A stretch of 64,000 nucleotides of DNA from Sulfolobales archaeon Acd1 (GTDB taxonomy: Archaea; Thermoproteota; Thermoprotei_A; Sulfolobales; Sulfolobaceae), in the NCBI GenBank assembly GCA_000389735.1, contig APJY01000001.1, positions 186,001-250,000 of the forward strand, given 5' to 3'. The notes beneath the pieces were generated by a model. The model was given only the letters and a program-made list of their open reading frames with translations, was not told where the DNA came from and ran no database searches. Every line of letters begins with the position of its first letter. The stretch's first letter is position 1. Of the stretch, positions 1-7,687 are shown in pieces. The position numbers and the translations under genes were made by a program.

Positions 1-2
1 TG

Positions 3-698
3 AAGCCTAAAGGGAAGAGTGTACTCGTCCTCCATCAGGGGGTTAAGGAACTCCTCCCGTTCGATTACGCTTACCAGATGAGCTTCAGCGACATTCCTAC
101 GGAGATAACTTACGCCGCGTTGGGTCACTTCCACGACAGGTTCGTGATGAGGAGAGAGAACGGGAGCGTAGTCGCGATAGCAGGGTCGCCCGACATCATA
201 GATGAGAGAGAGATCGAGGGATACAAGAGGAACGGCAAGGGGGCCTGGTTAGTCGACTTAAGTAAAGACGAGCCCTCTGTAACGGGCCTGAACGTTAAGC
301 TCAGGCCTCAGGACGTTATTGAGGTAAATACTTCCTCCTTCGAGCAGGACATAATACAGAAAGCCCCGAAGCCGGTGGAGGGCAAGCTACCCGTACTGCA
401 CTTGATCCTGAAGGGCGAACCCATCACGAAGGACGCGCTTATGAAGAAAATAGCCTCCCTAGAGGGCAAAGTGGCCGAGAAGATAAGGATCTACAAGGAC
501 AACACATACATCTTATCGGAGGGCTTTAAGGACGTGAGCGTAGTTAAGGGCTCCCTGAACGACCTCATTTTGGAGTACCTTATTAAGAGAGAAGGTTACA
601 GCCCTGAGGACGCTAAACTGATCCTTAGCTTAATCGCTTCAGATGACGAGGAAGAAATGAAGTCGATACTGACGAAGTTCGCGGGGCTAGAGAAATGA
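3..698 (+). CDS. mre11: DNA double-strand break repair nuclease Mre11, C-terminal part
   Basis: Partial gene; the reading frame is open to the left edge, so the start and most phosphoesterase motifs lie outside the window. Visible are an LHQGV stretch near the left edge and the late metal-binding motif ALGHFHDRF, both typical of the Mre11 calcineurin-like phosphoesterase domain, followed by a capping and C-terminal region. Mre11 is the Mn-dependent nuclease that works with Rad50 at broken DNA ends. Its TGA overlaps the ATG of rad50 (ATGA), so the two are translationally coupled. In Sulfolobales herA usually precedes this gene; it would lie to the left and is not seen. Confidence 0.93.
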   Translation, partial: KPKGKSVLVLHQGVKELLPFDYAYQMSFSDIPTEITYAALGHFHDRFVMRRENGSVVAIAGSPDIIDEREIEGYKRNGKGAWLVDLSKDEPSVTGLNVKLRPQDVIEVNTSSFEQDIIQKAPKPVEGKLPVLHLILKGEPITKDALMKKIASLEGKVAEKIRIYKDNTYILSEGFKDVSVVKGSLNDLILEYLIKREGYSPEDAKLILSLIASDDEEEMKSILTKFAGLEK

Positions 699-3304
699 TA
701 AGGATCGAGTCGGTTCACTTGGAGAACTTTCTCAGCCATGAGAAAACGGACGTCGTGTTCAAGGGCCACACAGCGGTGATCGTGGGCCCAAACGGGGCGG
801 GCAAGAGTTCCGTGCTTGACGGAATTCTCTTCGGCCTTTATAGGGAAACGGGCAGAAACGCTAACCAGGACGAAATAATCAAGAAAGGGAGAAGGTTCGC
901 CAAAGTCGTTCTCAGGCTCACGGACGGCATAAGGACTTTCGAGATCGTGAGATCTATAGGCCAAGGGGCCTCGATCACCGACCTCTTCAGGGTCGACAAC
1001 GTAACGAAGGCTAGGAGCGCCAAGGAAGTGAGTAACCAAGTCGTCAACCTGCTCGGCCTGGATAAAGACACCCTAACGCTCACGTTGTTCGTAGTTCAGG
1101 GAAACGTAGAGGACGTCCTCGAACAGCTCGACGACGTTTTCCGCAAGGTAGTCCAAGTGGAGAAGTTGGAGAAGCTCAGATCCTCTGACGGCCCGATCAA
1201 GGAAGTTATGGATGAGGTGAAAGAGAAACTGACTAGGATCGAGACTGACTTGAAACTTATAAAAGAATTTGAGGAAGATGTTAAAAAACTTGAAATGACT
1301 ATAACGGAAAAAGCGAGCCTGCGGGCGTCTTTGACAGATACATTAACCAAACTCAGGGATAAACTTACCCAACTCGAGCAAAGTCTCCTCGCTTTGGAGG
1401 CGAAACGGGAAGCTTACATAAAGTTGAATCAGAGGAGGAAGGACCTGGAAAGGGAAATACAGGACTTACAGAAGTTCTTAGATGTTAATAAGCGGAAGCT
1501 GACCGAGATCCCAGACATTAGGCAGATAGATGAAGAGATAGAACGTTTAGACAGAAAAATTCAGAATAAACTCAAATTTAATGAGTTATTGAAAGAAAGG
1601 GAGAGAGCCTCGAAACTCGTCGAGTCGTTGAGAAGGGAACTTGAGGTTGCACTAAGTGACTTGAAAAGGAAAAGGTCGTTGGAAGACTCCTATAACAATT
1701 ATTTGAAAGCGAAAACGGAGATGTCCAAACTAGAGCAGTCCTACCAAGATTACGTTAAACTAAAGGCCCAGCTGGAAAGTAAAAGGAGGGATCTGGAGGA
1801 GCAAAAGAAGCTGGTGGAGGGTTTAACGAGACCTAACGTGAAAGATATCGAATCAGAGCTAGAGAGAACTAAAAAATTAAGGCTAGAAAGGCAGGAAAAA
1901 ATTGGTAGTTTAAAGAGGGGTCTGGAGGATCTTAACGATAGGATCAGGAAGGTAAGTGAGGCCCAGGGAACGTGTCCTCTCTGCGGTTCCCCCCTGACTG
2001 AGATCCATAAGCAAAAGTTACTTCAAGAGTTGAACGAACAGCTCGAGAGCGTAAGGAACGCTCTCGTATCTATGGAGTCTGAACTCAAGGAGATCGAAAG
2101 ACGGATAAGAGAGTTAGAAAGCGCCAAGGAAGTCGCTCAAGCCCAGTTACATAAGTTCTTGTTGGAAGTGAATAGACTCAACAGACTACAGCAAGAGGTT
2201 ACCTCACTAAAAGGAAGGCTAGAGGGTTTAGAAGCTCAAGCGAAAAGGTATGAAGAGCTCAAAACTCTGCTGGAAAAGCTGGAACCGAGTTACAGGGAGT
2301 ACCTGGCGTTGTCCAAAGTAGACGAGAACACTATAAAGGCAAAGGAGGAAAGGCTAGTTCAAGAGGAGAAAAGGCTTAACGAGTTGAACGCCAGTATACA
2401 AGCCCTTTCGGACGTATCTGACTTCGACGAAAAGGATGGTATGAGGAAGCTTGAGGAGTTGAAGTCACTGAAGGCTAAGGCTGTGGAACTGCTCGAGTTG
2501 AGGGAAAGGGTGAGACAAAAAGAGGAGGAACTAAGAAGAAAAACGGATGAGCTGGCACAAGTAGAAACTAAGTTGAAGGACTTAATGTACGACGAAAATG
2601 AGTACCTTAAGGTCAAGAAGGAATTGGAGCTCACGAGGGATGAGGTAGCCAGACTGGAAGGAACTCTTAGGGCCCTGGAAGACGAGCTCTCCAGGCTCGA
2701 GACAGAGAAGCGGATCAAGACCGAGAGGCTTAACGAACTGAGGAGGAGCGTGAACGAATACGATAGGTTAGCTAAAGCCTATGAGAAGCTCAGACGCTTA
2801 AGGGACGTCCTTTCAGAAAACAGGCTCCAGGCTTTCCTCTTCGTTTCGGCGAAGGAGTTCCTCGAAAGGGTACTTAACGAGATAGCCAACACGTTCGACC
2901 TCAAGTACACGACGCTCGAGATAGCGCAGGAGGTCTCCGACAGTAGGTCGAAGTCGAGGAAGGCTAAGCTGGTCGTGTACGGCTATACCTCCAGCGGTGA
3001 GAAGATCCCCACGAGCCTGATGAGTGGCGGAGAGAGGGTCGCAGTGGCTTTAGCCTTGAGAATGGCGTTCGCGAGACTCCTGAGCTCCAACGTGGGCTTC
3101 GTGGTCTTAGACGAACCCACGGTGTTCCTCGACGAGTACAGGAAGAGGGAGCTACTGGAGGTCATCCGCAAGGCCACCAACTTGGTGCCACAGATAATCC
3201 TGGTCACGCACGACAGTGAATTGAAGGACGTCGGGGACCAAGTGATTTCCGTGACCAACGAGAAGGGAACGAGCTCAGTGAAGGTGGAGAACCTTGATCA
3301 ATGA
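695..3304 (+). CDS. rad50: DNA double-strand break repair ATPase Rad50
   Basis: Complete 869-residue SMC-superfamily ATPase. Walker A GPNGAGKSS is near residues 31-39, the zinc hook CPLC is at 427-430 in the middle of a long antiparallel coiled coil, the ABC signature LMSGGER is near 774 and Walker B FVVLDEP near 803. It tethers DNA ends and drives Mre11 through ATP binding. The length is normal for archaeal Rad50. Start ATG overlaps the mre11 stop. The next gene, nurA, starts inside its last codons, giving an mre11-rad50-nurA operon for end resection. AAA/GAA-rich coiled-coil segments are more AT-rich than the ATPase ends, which is usual. Confidence 0.97.
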   Translation: MIRIESVHLENFLSHEKTDVVFKGHTAVIVGPNGAGKSSVLDGILFGLYRETGRNANQDEIIKKGRRFAKVVLRLTDGIRTFEIVRSIGQGASITDLFRVDNVTKARSAKEVSNQVVNLLGLDKDTLTLTLFVVQGNVEDVLEQLDDVFRKVVQVEKLEKLRSSDGPIKEVMDEVKEKLTRIETDLKLIKEFEEDVKKLEMTITEKASLRASLTDTLTKLRDKLTQLEQSLLALEAKREAYIKLNQRRKDLEREIQDLQKFLDVNKRKLTEIPDIRQIDEEIERLDRKIQNKLKFNELLKERERASKLVESLRRELEVALSDLKRKRSLEDSYNNYLKAKTEMSKLEQSYQDYVKLKAQLESKRRDLEEQKKLVEGLTRPNVKDIESELERTKKLRLERQEKIGSLKRGLEDLNDRIRKVSEAQGTCPLCGSPLTEIHKQKLLQELNEQLESVRNALVSMESELKEIERRIRELESAKEVAQAQLHKFLLEVNRLNRLQQEVTSLKGRLEGLEAQAKRYEELKTLLEKLEPSYREYLALSKVDENTIKAKEERLVQEEKRLNELNASIQALSDVSDFDEKDGMRKLEELKSLKAKAVELLELRERVRQKEEELRRKTDELAQVETKLKDLMYDENEYLKVKKELELTRDEVARLEGTLRALEDELSRLETEKRIKTERLNELRRSVNEYDRLAKAYEKLRRLRDVLSENRLQAFLFVSAKEFLERVLNEIANTFDLKYTTLEIAQEVSDSRSKSRKAKLVVYGYTSSGEKIPTSLMSGGERVAVALALRMAFARLLSSNVGFVVLDEPTVFLDEYRKRELLEVIRKATNLVPQIILVTHDSELKDVGDQVISVTNEKGTSSVKVENLDQ

Positions 3305-4262
3305 CGTATACAACAAACTGATCCAAAAGAAGGACGAAATAATGAAGAAAATGTTGTTGACGAGAACCGAATGGGCTCAGAATCACGCCAACGCCATAAA
3401 GGATGAATGGATTGAATATTGTCCCGAGAAACCCGTTGAGCTACCAGTTATCGGCGTTGACGGCGGTATGTGGGTATCAGAGACGAAAACAGGGGCGGTG
3501 TTCGCAGTTGACGCGGTTGCAGTTTATGGGCAGGGAATGAATTGGGAGCTATTGGACTCGATGGCCGAACTAGGCTTTCTGAGCCCAGGGAACGACACGA
3601 AGGACGTGGTGAGCCTCTTCATGGAGATCATGGAGATGAAACTGGCGTTAAGGGGGTTAAACGGTCTGAAGAACTTCAACGCGGAGTTAGTTCTGATGGA
3701 CGGGAGCGTAGTTAAGAAGGGCGAGAGGAGTTCACGTGTCAGAACTGCAGAAGGAGCCGTAAACTTGGAAAAGATCGAATCACTAGAGGTAAGCGACGAG
3801 AAGAAAGCGTATGAGAAGGCGTTAATAGAGCATAGAAGAGCTTTGGTGGACCTCCTGTCCTTCAGAGAAAAAATAATATGGATAAGCAAAAAGAGTAGAT
3901 CTACGGAGATTTTCGGGTCTGAATTTCCTGACTCGGTAATTCTTGATCTCTTAACGGATTCTTGCGGCTATACCAAGCCGAGGCCAATTCGCATGAGGTA
4001 TCTGCCAGTACCCATGTATTACTCCTTCGTGAGATTGAGGAGAGGCTCAAAGGTTTTAAGAGTGGACTTTTCCGGTGACGAGGCTTTCTTGAGAAGGGTG
4101 ATCTCCATACTTAGGTCCACCGAGACAAAGGGGTATCCAATGCAACTCCTCGAAGCCCATAGGAAGGCGAGGTTCTCGAAGGCCGATGTGAGAAGGTTAA
4201 GTCAGGTGTTGAAACTGAACCTGATTAAGGGCCCTCAATGGGTTCCTAAATCATTGAAGTAA
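3294..4262 (+). CDS. nurA: DNA end-resection nuclease NurA
   Basis: 322 residues. The N-terminal IGVDGGMW motif carries the acidic residue expected for the RNase H-like NurA nuclease fold. NurA is a 5'-3' nuclease that forms a complex with the HerA translocase to resect DNA ends prepared by Mre11-Rad50. The start used is TTG at 3294, overlapping the rad50 stop by 11 bases; the next in-frame ATG (about 3342) would remove part of the N-terminal helix. Position as last gene of the repair operon supports the call. A T-rich tract after the stop may end the transcript. Confidence 0.9.
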   Translation: MINDVYNKLIQKKDEIMKKMLLTRTEWAQNHANAIKDEWIEYCPEKPVELPVIGVDGGMWVSETKTGAVFAVDAVAVYGQGMNWELLDSMAELGFLSPGNDTKDVVSLFMEIMEMKLALRGLNGLKNFNAELVLMDGSVVKKGERSSRVRTAEGAVNLEKIESLEVSDEKKAYEKALIEHRRALVDLLSFREKIIWISKKSRSTEIFGSEFPDSVILDLLTDSCGYTKPRPIRMRYLPVPMYYSFVRLRRGSKVLRVDFSGDEAFLRRVISILRSTETKGYPMQLLEAHRKARFSKADVRRLSQVLKLNLIKGPQWVPKSLK

Positions 4263-4276
4263 GGAACGCCAAAGGC

Positions 4277-4284
4277 ATAAATAT
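4277..4284 (+). promoter_or_regulatory. TATA-like box upstream of a GC-rich structured element
   Basis: ATAAATAT preceded by an AAAGG stretch that could serve as BRE. Spacing of about 26 bases would put a start site at the GGTCC of the structured element beginning at 4307. There is no + strand gene nearby, so if real it drives a non-coding RNA. Confidence 0.35.
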
Positions 4285-4297
4285 TGAGGACAGGTAG

Positions 4298-4306
4298 TTT
4301 GTTTTT
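4298..4306 (+). terminator. T-rich tract after nurA
   Basis: TTTGTTTTT lies 35 bases after the nurA stop. Archaeal termination commonly uses U-rich tracts without a hairpin, so this may end the repair operon. It also lies just before the putative start of the structured element, so the assignment is tentative. Confidence 0.3.
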
Positions 4307-4364
4307 GGTCCGGCGGATCGCCTCCTCAAGCCGGCCCCGCAGCGGGTCCGATGAGAGGAGGACC
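4307..4364 (+). ncRNA. Candidate structured small RNA (three-way junction)
   Basis: A GC-rich 58-base element in AT-richer surroundings. By eye it folds as a three-way junction: GGTCC 4307-4311 with GGACC 4360-4364; hairpin GGCG 4312-4315 with CGCC 4319-4322; and TCCTC 4323-4327 with GAGGA 4355-4359, which encloses CGG/CCG and CCCG/CGGG pairs around a three-base loop and an AAGC/ATGA internal loop. A TATA-like box ends 22 bases upstream. It matches no tRNA, and I see no clear C/D boxes or ACA box. It overlaps the 3' end of the opposite-strand methyltransferase, whose last residues (GPPLIGPAAGPA) look like read-through of this element. Confidence 0.35.
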
Positions 4365-4973
4365 GGAAACGCATATGAACGAACCTGTTTCACCTTCCAT
4401 CGGTTCCTGAACTTTAGGCCTCTCGTCAGGTCTGAAAGCTAGTGTACTCCTTATAGACTCTAACTTAAAGTACTTAGTGAATACTTTCATTATTTCGTCT
4501 TTCGGCCTGAAAATCGCCTTACTGTAATAATGGTGTCCCTTCTTGCCCAGTTCTGCGTAATGTTCCCCCCAACTTGAGTCTAAGGGGATGAAACAGATAA
4601 TAGCAAGCTTCTTCGTGACCCTGCTAGCTTCCCTGAAGAATGAGTCGAGATCGTCGACGAAGCACACTGTCACCGCGGAAAAGGAACACTCGAACGCCTT
4701 ATCCCTGAAGGGCATCTGTCTCACGTCGCCAACCACCCTATCCCCTTCGAAGGCGGAAAGCATGTGTTCAGAGATGTCTAACGACACAGTCTCGCCCCTT
4801 ATCACCTCATGAAAGATCCCGGGACCAGATCCCATATCTAGACAGTCCTTAGGGTTAAACGAGCTTACAAGCGCCTTCTCGTCCTGGTAAATTATCTTGT
4901 TTCTTCTATACCAATCACTGTATTTACCAGGGTTAGAGAAGAGCTCGCGGATTCCTTCAGCGTAATCGGGCAT
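4326..4973 (-). CDS. Class I SAM-dependent methyltransferase
   Basis: 215 residues. Motif I LDMGSGPG (about residues 46-53) and motif II VSLDIS show the Rossmann methyltransferase fold, and the central part resembles the Methyltransf_11 type (MPFRDKAFECSFSAVTVCFV). The substrate is unknown. The C-terminal tail is low-complexity and is encoded by the GC-rich structured element, so the ancestral protein probably ended about 10-12 residues earlier. A TATA-like GATATTTC (minus strand, about 5000-5007) fits leaderless initiation at 4973. Convergent with the nurA operon. Confidence 0.8.
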   Translation of the reverse strand: MPDYAEGIRELFSNPGKYSDWYRRNKIIYQDEKALVSSFNPKDCLDMGSGPGIFHEVIRGETVSLDISEHMLSAFEGDRVVGDVRQMPFRDKAFECSFSAVTVCFVDDLDSFFREASRVTKKLAIICFIPLDSSWGEHYAELGKKGHHYYSKAIFRPKDEIMKVFTKYFKLESIRSTLAFRPDERPKVQEPMEGETGSFICVSGPPLIGPAAGPA

Positions 4974-5018
4974 ACCGCGCTTATTTAGAACTGTGTAGAA
5001 ATATCCTTACGCCCAGCC

Positions 5019-5828
5019 ATGACCGTAATCAGTTCCCCCGTCACTGTTAGGCCCCATGATAGCCTGCTGCACGTCCTCAAGCTCATGGAATATCAATACG
5101 TGCCTAAACTCGTGGTTACAGATGAATTCAACAACCCGTTAGGTATCCTGACCCAGAAGGACATACTCGAGAAAATCGACAAGATGGCTGGCAGGTCGCT
5201 ATCTGAGATATACGTCTCCGAACTCATGAGGACAGACTTCCTGAAAGTTGAGAACGGAGTGGACCCGATAGAGGCAGCTAGGCTCCTTTTAGAGCGTAAC
5301 CAGCCGATGATAGTCGTCACTTCGGAGGAAGGCAAAGTTATCGGAGTGATCCTTAAAAAAGACTTAGTCTCCTATTACGCAAGCCTCATAAAGGGAGTCC
5401 ATAAAGCGTCGGACTTCATGAGCAAGCCCGTGGAGACCGTCATTGACGAGGAGCCCCTCTCTGAAGCTGTGAAAATTATGAAGTCCAAGTCCCTAGGAAG
5501 GCTAGTCGTAGTCAGTAAGTCTGGAAAGGTTGTGGGCATGCTTTCAACCAATGACGCCCTTTTCGTTTTGCCCTTCCTGACGAACTCGAAGTGCCTGGAA
5601 GTACCGGTCAAGGACGTGATGAACCCCTCCCTCAACATAGCTATCCTATCTGAGGACCTGAGCTCCGTGGCCATGATGATCTCGGTACGCGTTCCTAGGT
5701 CGGCCGTCTTTCTGGAGAACGGTAAGCCCATCGGTATCATCACTTCATCAGATATCGTTAGAGCGTTAGTAGACGAGAACACCAAGAAATACCTTATGGA
5801 AATTAAAATATATACTTCAATGTTTTGA
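5019..5828 (+). CDS. CBS-domain protein with four CBS repeats
   Basis: 269 residues made of two Bateman modules (four CBS motifs): repeats start near residues 3, 66, 129 and 193, each with a GILTQKD, GVILKKD, GMLSTND or GIITSSD strand-turn signature. CBS pairs bind adenine nucleotides and sense energy state. No catalytic domain is attached, so it is likely a ligand-binding regulator with an unknown partner. Free-standing quadruple-CBS proteins are common in crenarchaea. Followed by a short AT-rich convergent gap. Confidence 0.85.
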   Translation: MTVISSPVTVRPHDSLLHVLKLMEYQYVPKLVVTDEFNNPLGILTQKDILEKIDKMAGRSLSEIYVSELMRTDFLKVENGVDPIEAARLLLERNQPMIVVTSEEGKVIGVILKKDLVSYYASLIKGVHKASDFMSKPVETVIDEEPLSEAVKIMKSKSLGRLVVVSKSGKVVGMLSTNDALFVLPFLTNSKCLEVPVKDVMNPSLNIAILSEDLSSVAMMISVRVPRSAVFLENGKPIGIITSSDIVRALVDENTKKYLMEIKIYTSMF

Positions 5829-5883
5829 AACTATTTAATTAAATTCAAAAATAAAGACTAACCTAATAAAAGGATAATAACCG

Positions 5884-6189
5884 CTAGTGCTTTTGCTCGT
5901 TCACTGCTTCGAGTTTATGTTGAATCGACGTTTCCTTATCTCTCCTATCGTCTATTTTCAGAAAGGTAACAACCCGCTTAACGCCCATCTTCTCTAGTTC
6001 GTCATTGATCTCCTTTAGGATGTAACCTAACTGCGATAAATCCTCTAGCTCGAACGACGTCATCGATGGTGCTGGATAAACCTTTAGCCCCCTCCTTTTA
6101 AGGACCTCGATCGCCGCGTTTACGTACTTAGAGATGCTAGTGGAGCCCGTACCAATCGGCTCAACGGCCAGATCCACTACGACCTTCAT
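5884..6189 (-). CDS. MTH1187 family thiamine-binding protein
   Basis: 101 residues. The opening with [13 protein letters not shown] and the late KIDDRRDK are the signatures of the MTH1187/YkoF-like (DUF77) family, a ferredoxin-like fold that binds thiamine or related ligands and assembles into tetramers. The size matches the family. The cellular role is unclear; it may buffer or sense thiamine. It stands alone, divergent from fur. Confidence 0.85.
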   Translation of the reverse strand: MKVVVDLAVEPIGTGSTSISKYVNAAIEVLKRRGLKVYPAPSMTSFELEDLSQLGYILKEINDELEKMGVKRVVTFLKIDDRRDKETSIQHKLEAVNEQKH

Positions 6190-6256
6190 TGCGGAGTTCC
6201 CCAGGTATAGACTATTGTAAGGTTAAGTATAATTATTTCCTGTTTTTAGAATTAAC

Positions 6257-6264
6257 TATTAAAT
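6257..6264 (+). promoter_or_regulatory. TATA-like box of fur
   Basis: TATTAAAT ends 25 bases before the fur ATG, fitting leaderless transcription. It sits inside an imperfect dyad CTATT-A-AATAG (6256-6266), which could be an autoregulatory site; this is only a suggestion from symmetry. Confidence 0.45.
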
Positions 6265-6288
6265 AGGAAGCAGTTCGACCCATTTCTG

Positions 6289-6714
6289 ATGAGCTTAGAG
6301 GAGGAAAGGATAGCTGAGCTGTTACGAAAGCACGACCTAAAGGCCACTCCGCAAAGGATCGCAGTTATGCGTGTTCTACTCAATGGGGGGCACTACACGG
6401 GCGAGCAGATCTATAACGAGGTGAAGAAGAGGGAACCAAGTATCTCGCTTTCAACTGTCTATAATGCCTTGGAGGCCTTAGAGAACAGCGGCCTAGTGAG
6501 GAGTTTCGAGTTCATGGGTGTTACCTGGTACGAAGCGAGGCTGGAGCCCCACGTCAACGTGATATGTGTCGATAGTCCAGAAAGAAAGATTGTAGACGTA
6601 GATATTAACGTAAGTTCGATCATGGAAGCCCTGTCTTCTAAGGGTTTCGTAGTCAAGAACCTGAGTTTGGTCGCCATTGCCGAATGCAACAAGTCAAACA
6701 ACCTATCCTCTTGA
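6289..6714 (+). CDS. Fur/PerR family metal- or peroxide-responsive repressor
   Basis: 141 residues. The N-terminal winged helix ([14 protein letters not shown], then [12 protein letters not shown] recognition helix) is characteristic of the Fur family. The dimerisation half keeps EPHVNVIC with a metal-binding His, but the CxxC pairs of many Fur proteins are missing: after VIC the sequence goes to VDSPERK. It may therefore sense metal or peroxide with His/Asp/Glu ligands only. Which of Fur, Zur or PerR it is cannot be told. Stop overlaps the convergent nucleoside hydrolase by 12 bases. Confidence 0.85.
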   Translation: MSLEEERIAELLRKHDLKATPQRIAVMRVLLNGGHYTGEQIYNEVKKREPSISLSTVYNALEALENSGLVRSFEFMGVTWYEARLEPHVNVICVDSPERKIVDVDINVSSIMEALSSKGFVVKNLSLVAIAECNKSNNLSS

Positions 6715-7641
6715 GAGAAGCTTCTGAAGCTCCTCTACGAACTTAGACCTATTGGCCTTAAGAACCACGTTCGCGTTTCGCTTCCTTCCGGTGAGCCCGT
6801 ACCAGTCTACCATCATGGCTCCCCTAGCGTCGCCACAAGTCTCAACGTCCACGTTAAGCTCAGCCGTTTTTGTAGCTATGCTAATGTCGTTGGCTATCAT
6901 TACCGTCAGGGTGTCAGGGTGAATGCTCCCCAAAGCGCCGGTTGCCTTTGAATACTTCCTCAGCGTTTCGTTAGCCCTTATGAAGAAGTCCGACCTTCTA
7001 GTCCTCATCGAGCTTATTTTCTCCCATAAGTCGTCATCAACGTAGGCCGTTTCCTCGGTGACCTCCCACGGCACTATCGTAATATTGAAACCGGCATTAA
7101 GGACCATCTTCGCGGCTTCAGGATCTACCCAGAAGTTAAACTCCCCCAGTGGCGTCGTGTTACCTCTAGTGAACGCGCCTCCCATTACCCAAACCCGGGA
7201 GATCTTCTTAGGTAGAGTCTCGTCCTTCAGGTAAGCTAAGGCTAAATTGGTTAAGGGACTAACCGCTAATATCTCCAATTCGCCAGGGTACTCGTTAGCG
7301 AGCCTTAATATCGCGTCCACCGCGTGTTCTTTTTCAGGTTTTTTCTTCGGTGATATGTCGGTCAACGAGCCGAGGCCTGTGGGGCCGTGAACCTCCTCTA
7401 CGGTCCTCCACCTTCCCATGATTGGGCGTCTCGCCCCCAGATACACTGGCACATCGGGCGCGAACTGTTCAAGGGTGTATAGGGCGTTCTTGACCTGGTT
7501 CTCGTATTTCACGTTTCCTGCAACTATCGTGACTCCCAGCACCTCAAAGTGATCCAGAGCGTATAGGAGGGCTATCGCGTCGTCGCTGGCAGTATCCGAA
7601 TCGAATATTACCTTCCTCAATTTCCCCCGCGTCTTTGTCAA
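6703..7641 (-). CDS. Inosine/uridine-preferring nucleoside hydrolase
   Basis: 312 residues. The N-terminal [12 protein letters not shown] matches the DxDxxxDD calcium-binding signature of ribonucleoside hydrolases, and HGPTGLG, VMGGAF and NFWVDPEAA are further family motifs. It cleaves the N-glycosidic bond of ribonucleosides for base salvage. The first start is TTG at 7641, but a TTG at 7620 directly before RKVIFDSD matches the usual family N-terminus and suits the shared TTTAAA box near 7656 as well. Divergent from the SMC-like gene. Confidence 0.88.
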   Translation of the reverse strand: MTKTRGKLRKVIFDSDTASDDAIALLYALDHFEVLGVTIVAGNVKYENQVKNALYTLEQFAPDVPVYLGARRPIMGRWRTVEEVHGPTGLGSLTDISPKKKPEKEHAVDAILRLANEYPGELEILAVSPLTNLALAYLKDETLPKKISRVWVMGGAFTRGNTTPLGEFNFWVDPEAAKMVLNAGFNITIVPWEVTEETAYVDDDLWEKISSMRTRRSDFFIRANETLRKYSKATGALGSIHPDTLTVMIANDISIATKTAELNVDVETCGDARGAMMVDWYGLTGRKRNANVVLKANRSKFVEELQKLLSRG

Positions 7642-7654
7642 GATTAGGTAATAC

Positions 7655-7662
7655 GTTTAAAA
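7655..7662 (+). promoter_or_regulatory. TATA-like box of the SMC-like gene
   Basis: GTTTAAAA lies 26-33 bases before ATG 7688, the spacing of leaderless crenarchaeal promoters. Its TTTAAA core is symmetrical and may also serve the divergent nucleoside hydrolase. Confidence 0.5.
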
Positions 7663-7687
7663 GCGCGGAATACAATTTCGTCCAGTT

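Noticed and set aside
596-1350. Minus-strand open frames across mre11/rad50
   Set aside because: They lie opposite strong, conserved genes and have skewed serine/leucine composition, so they are shadows.
4307-4364. tRNA or C/D-box reading of the GC-rich element
   Set aside because: No T-arm consensus, no seven-base acceptor stem, and GATGAG is not a proper C box with a matching CTGA; kept only as an unclassified RNA candidate.
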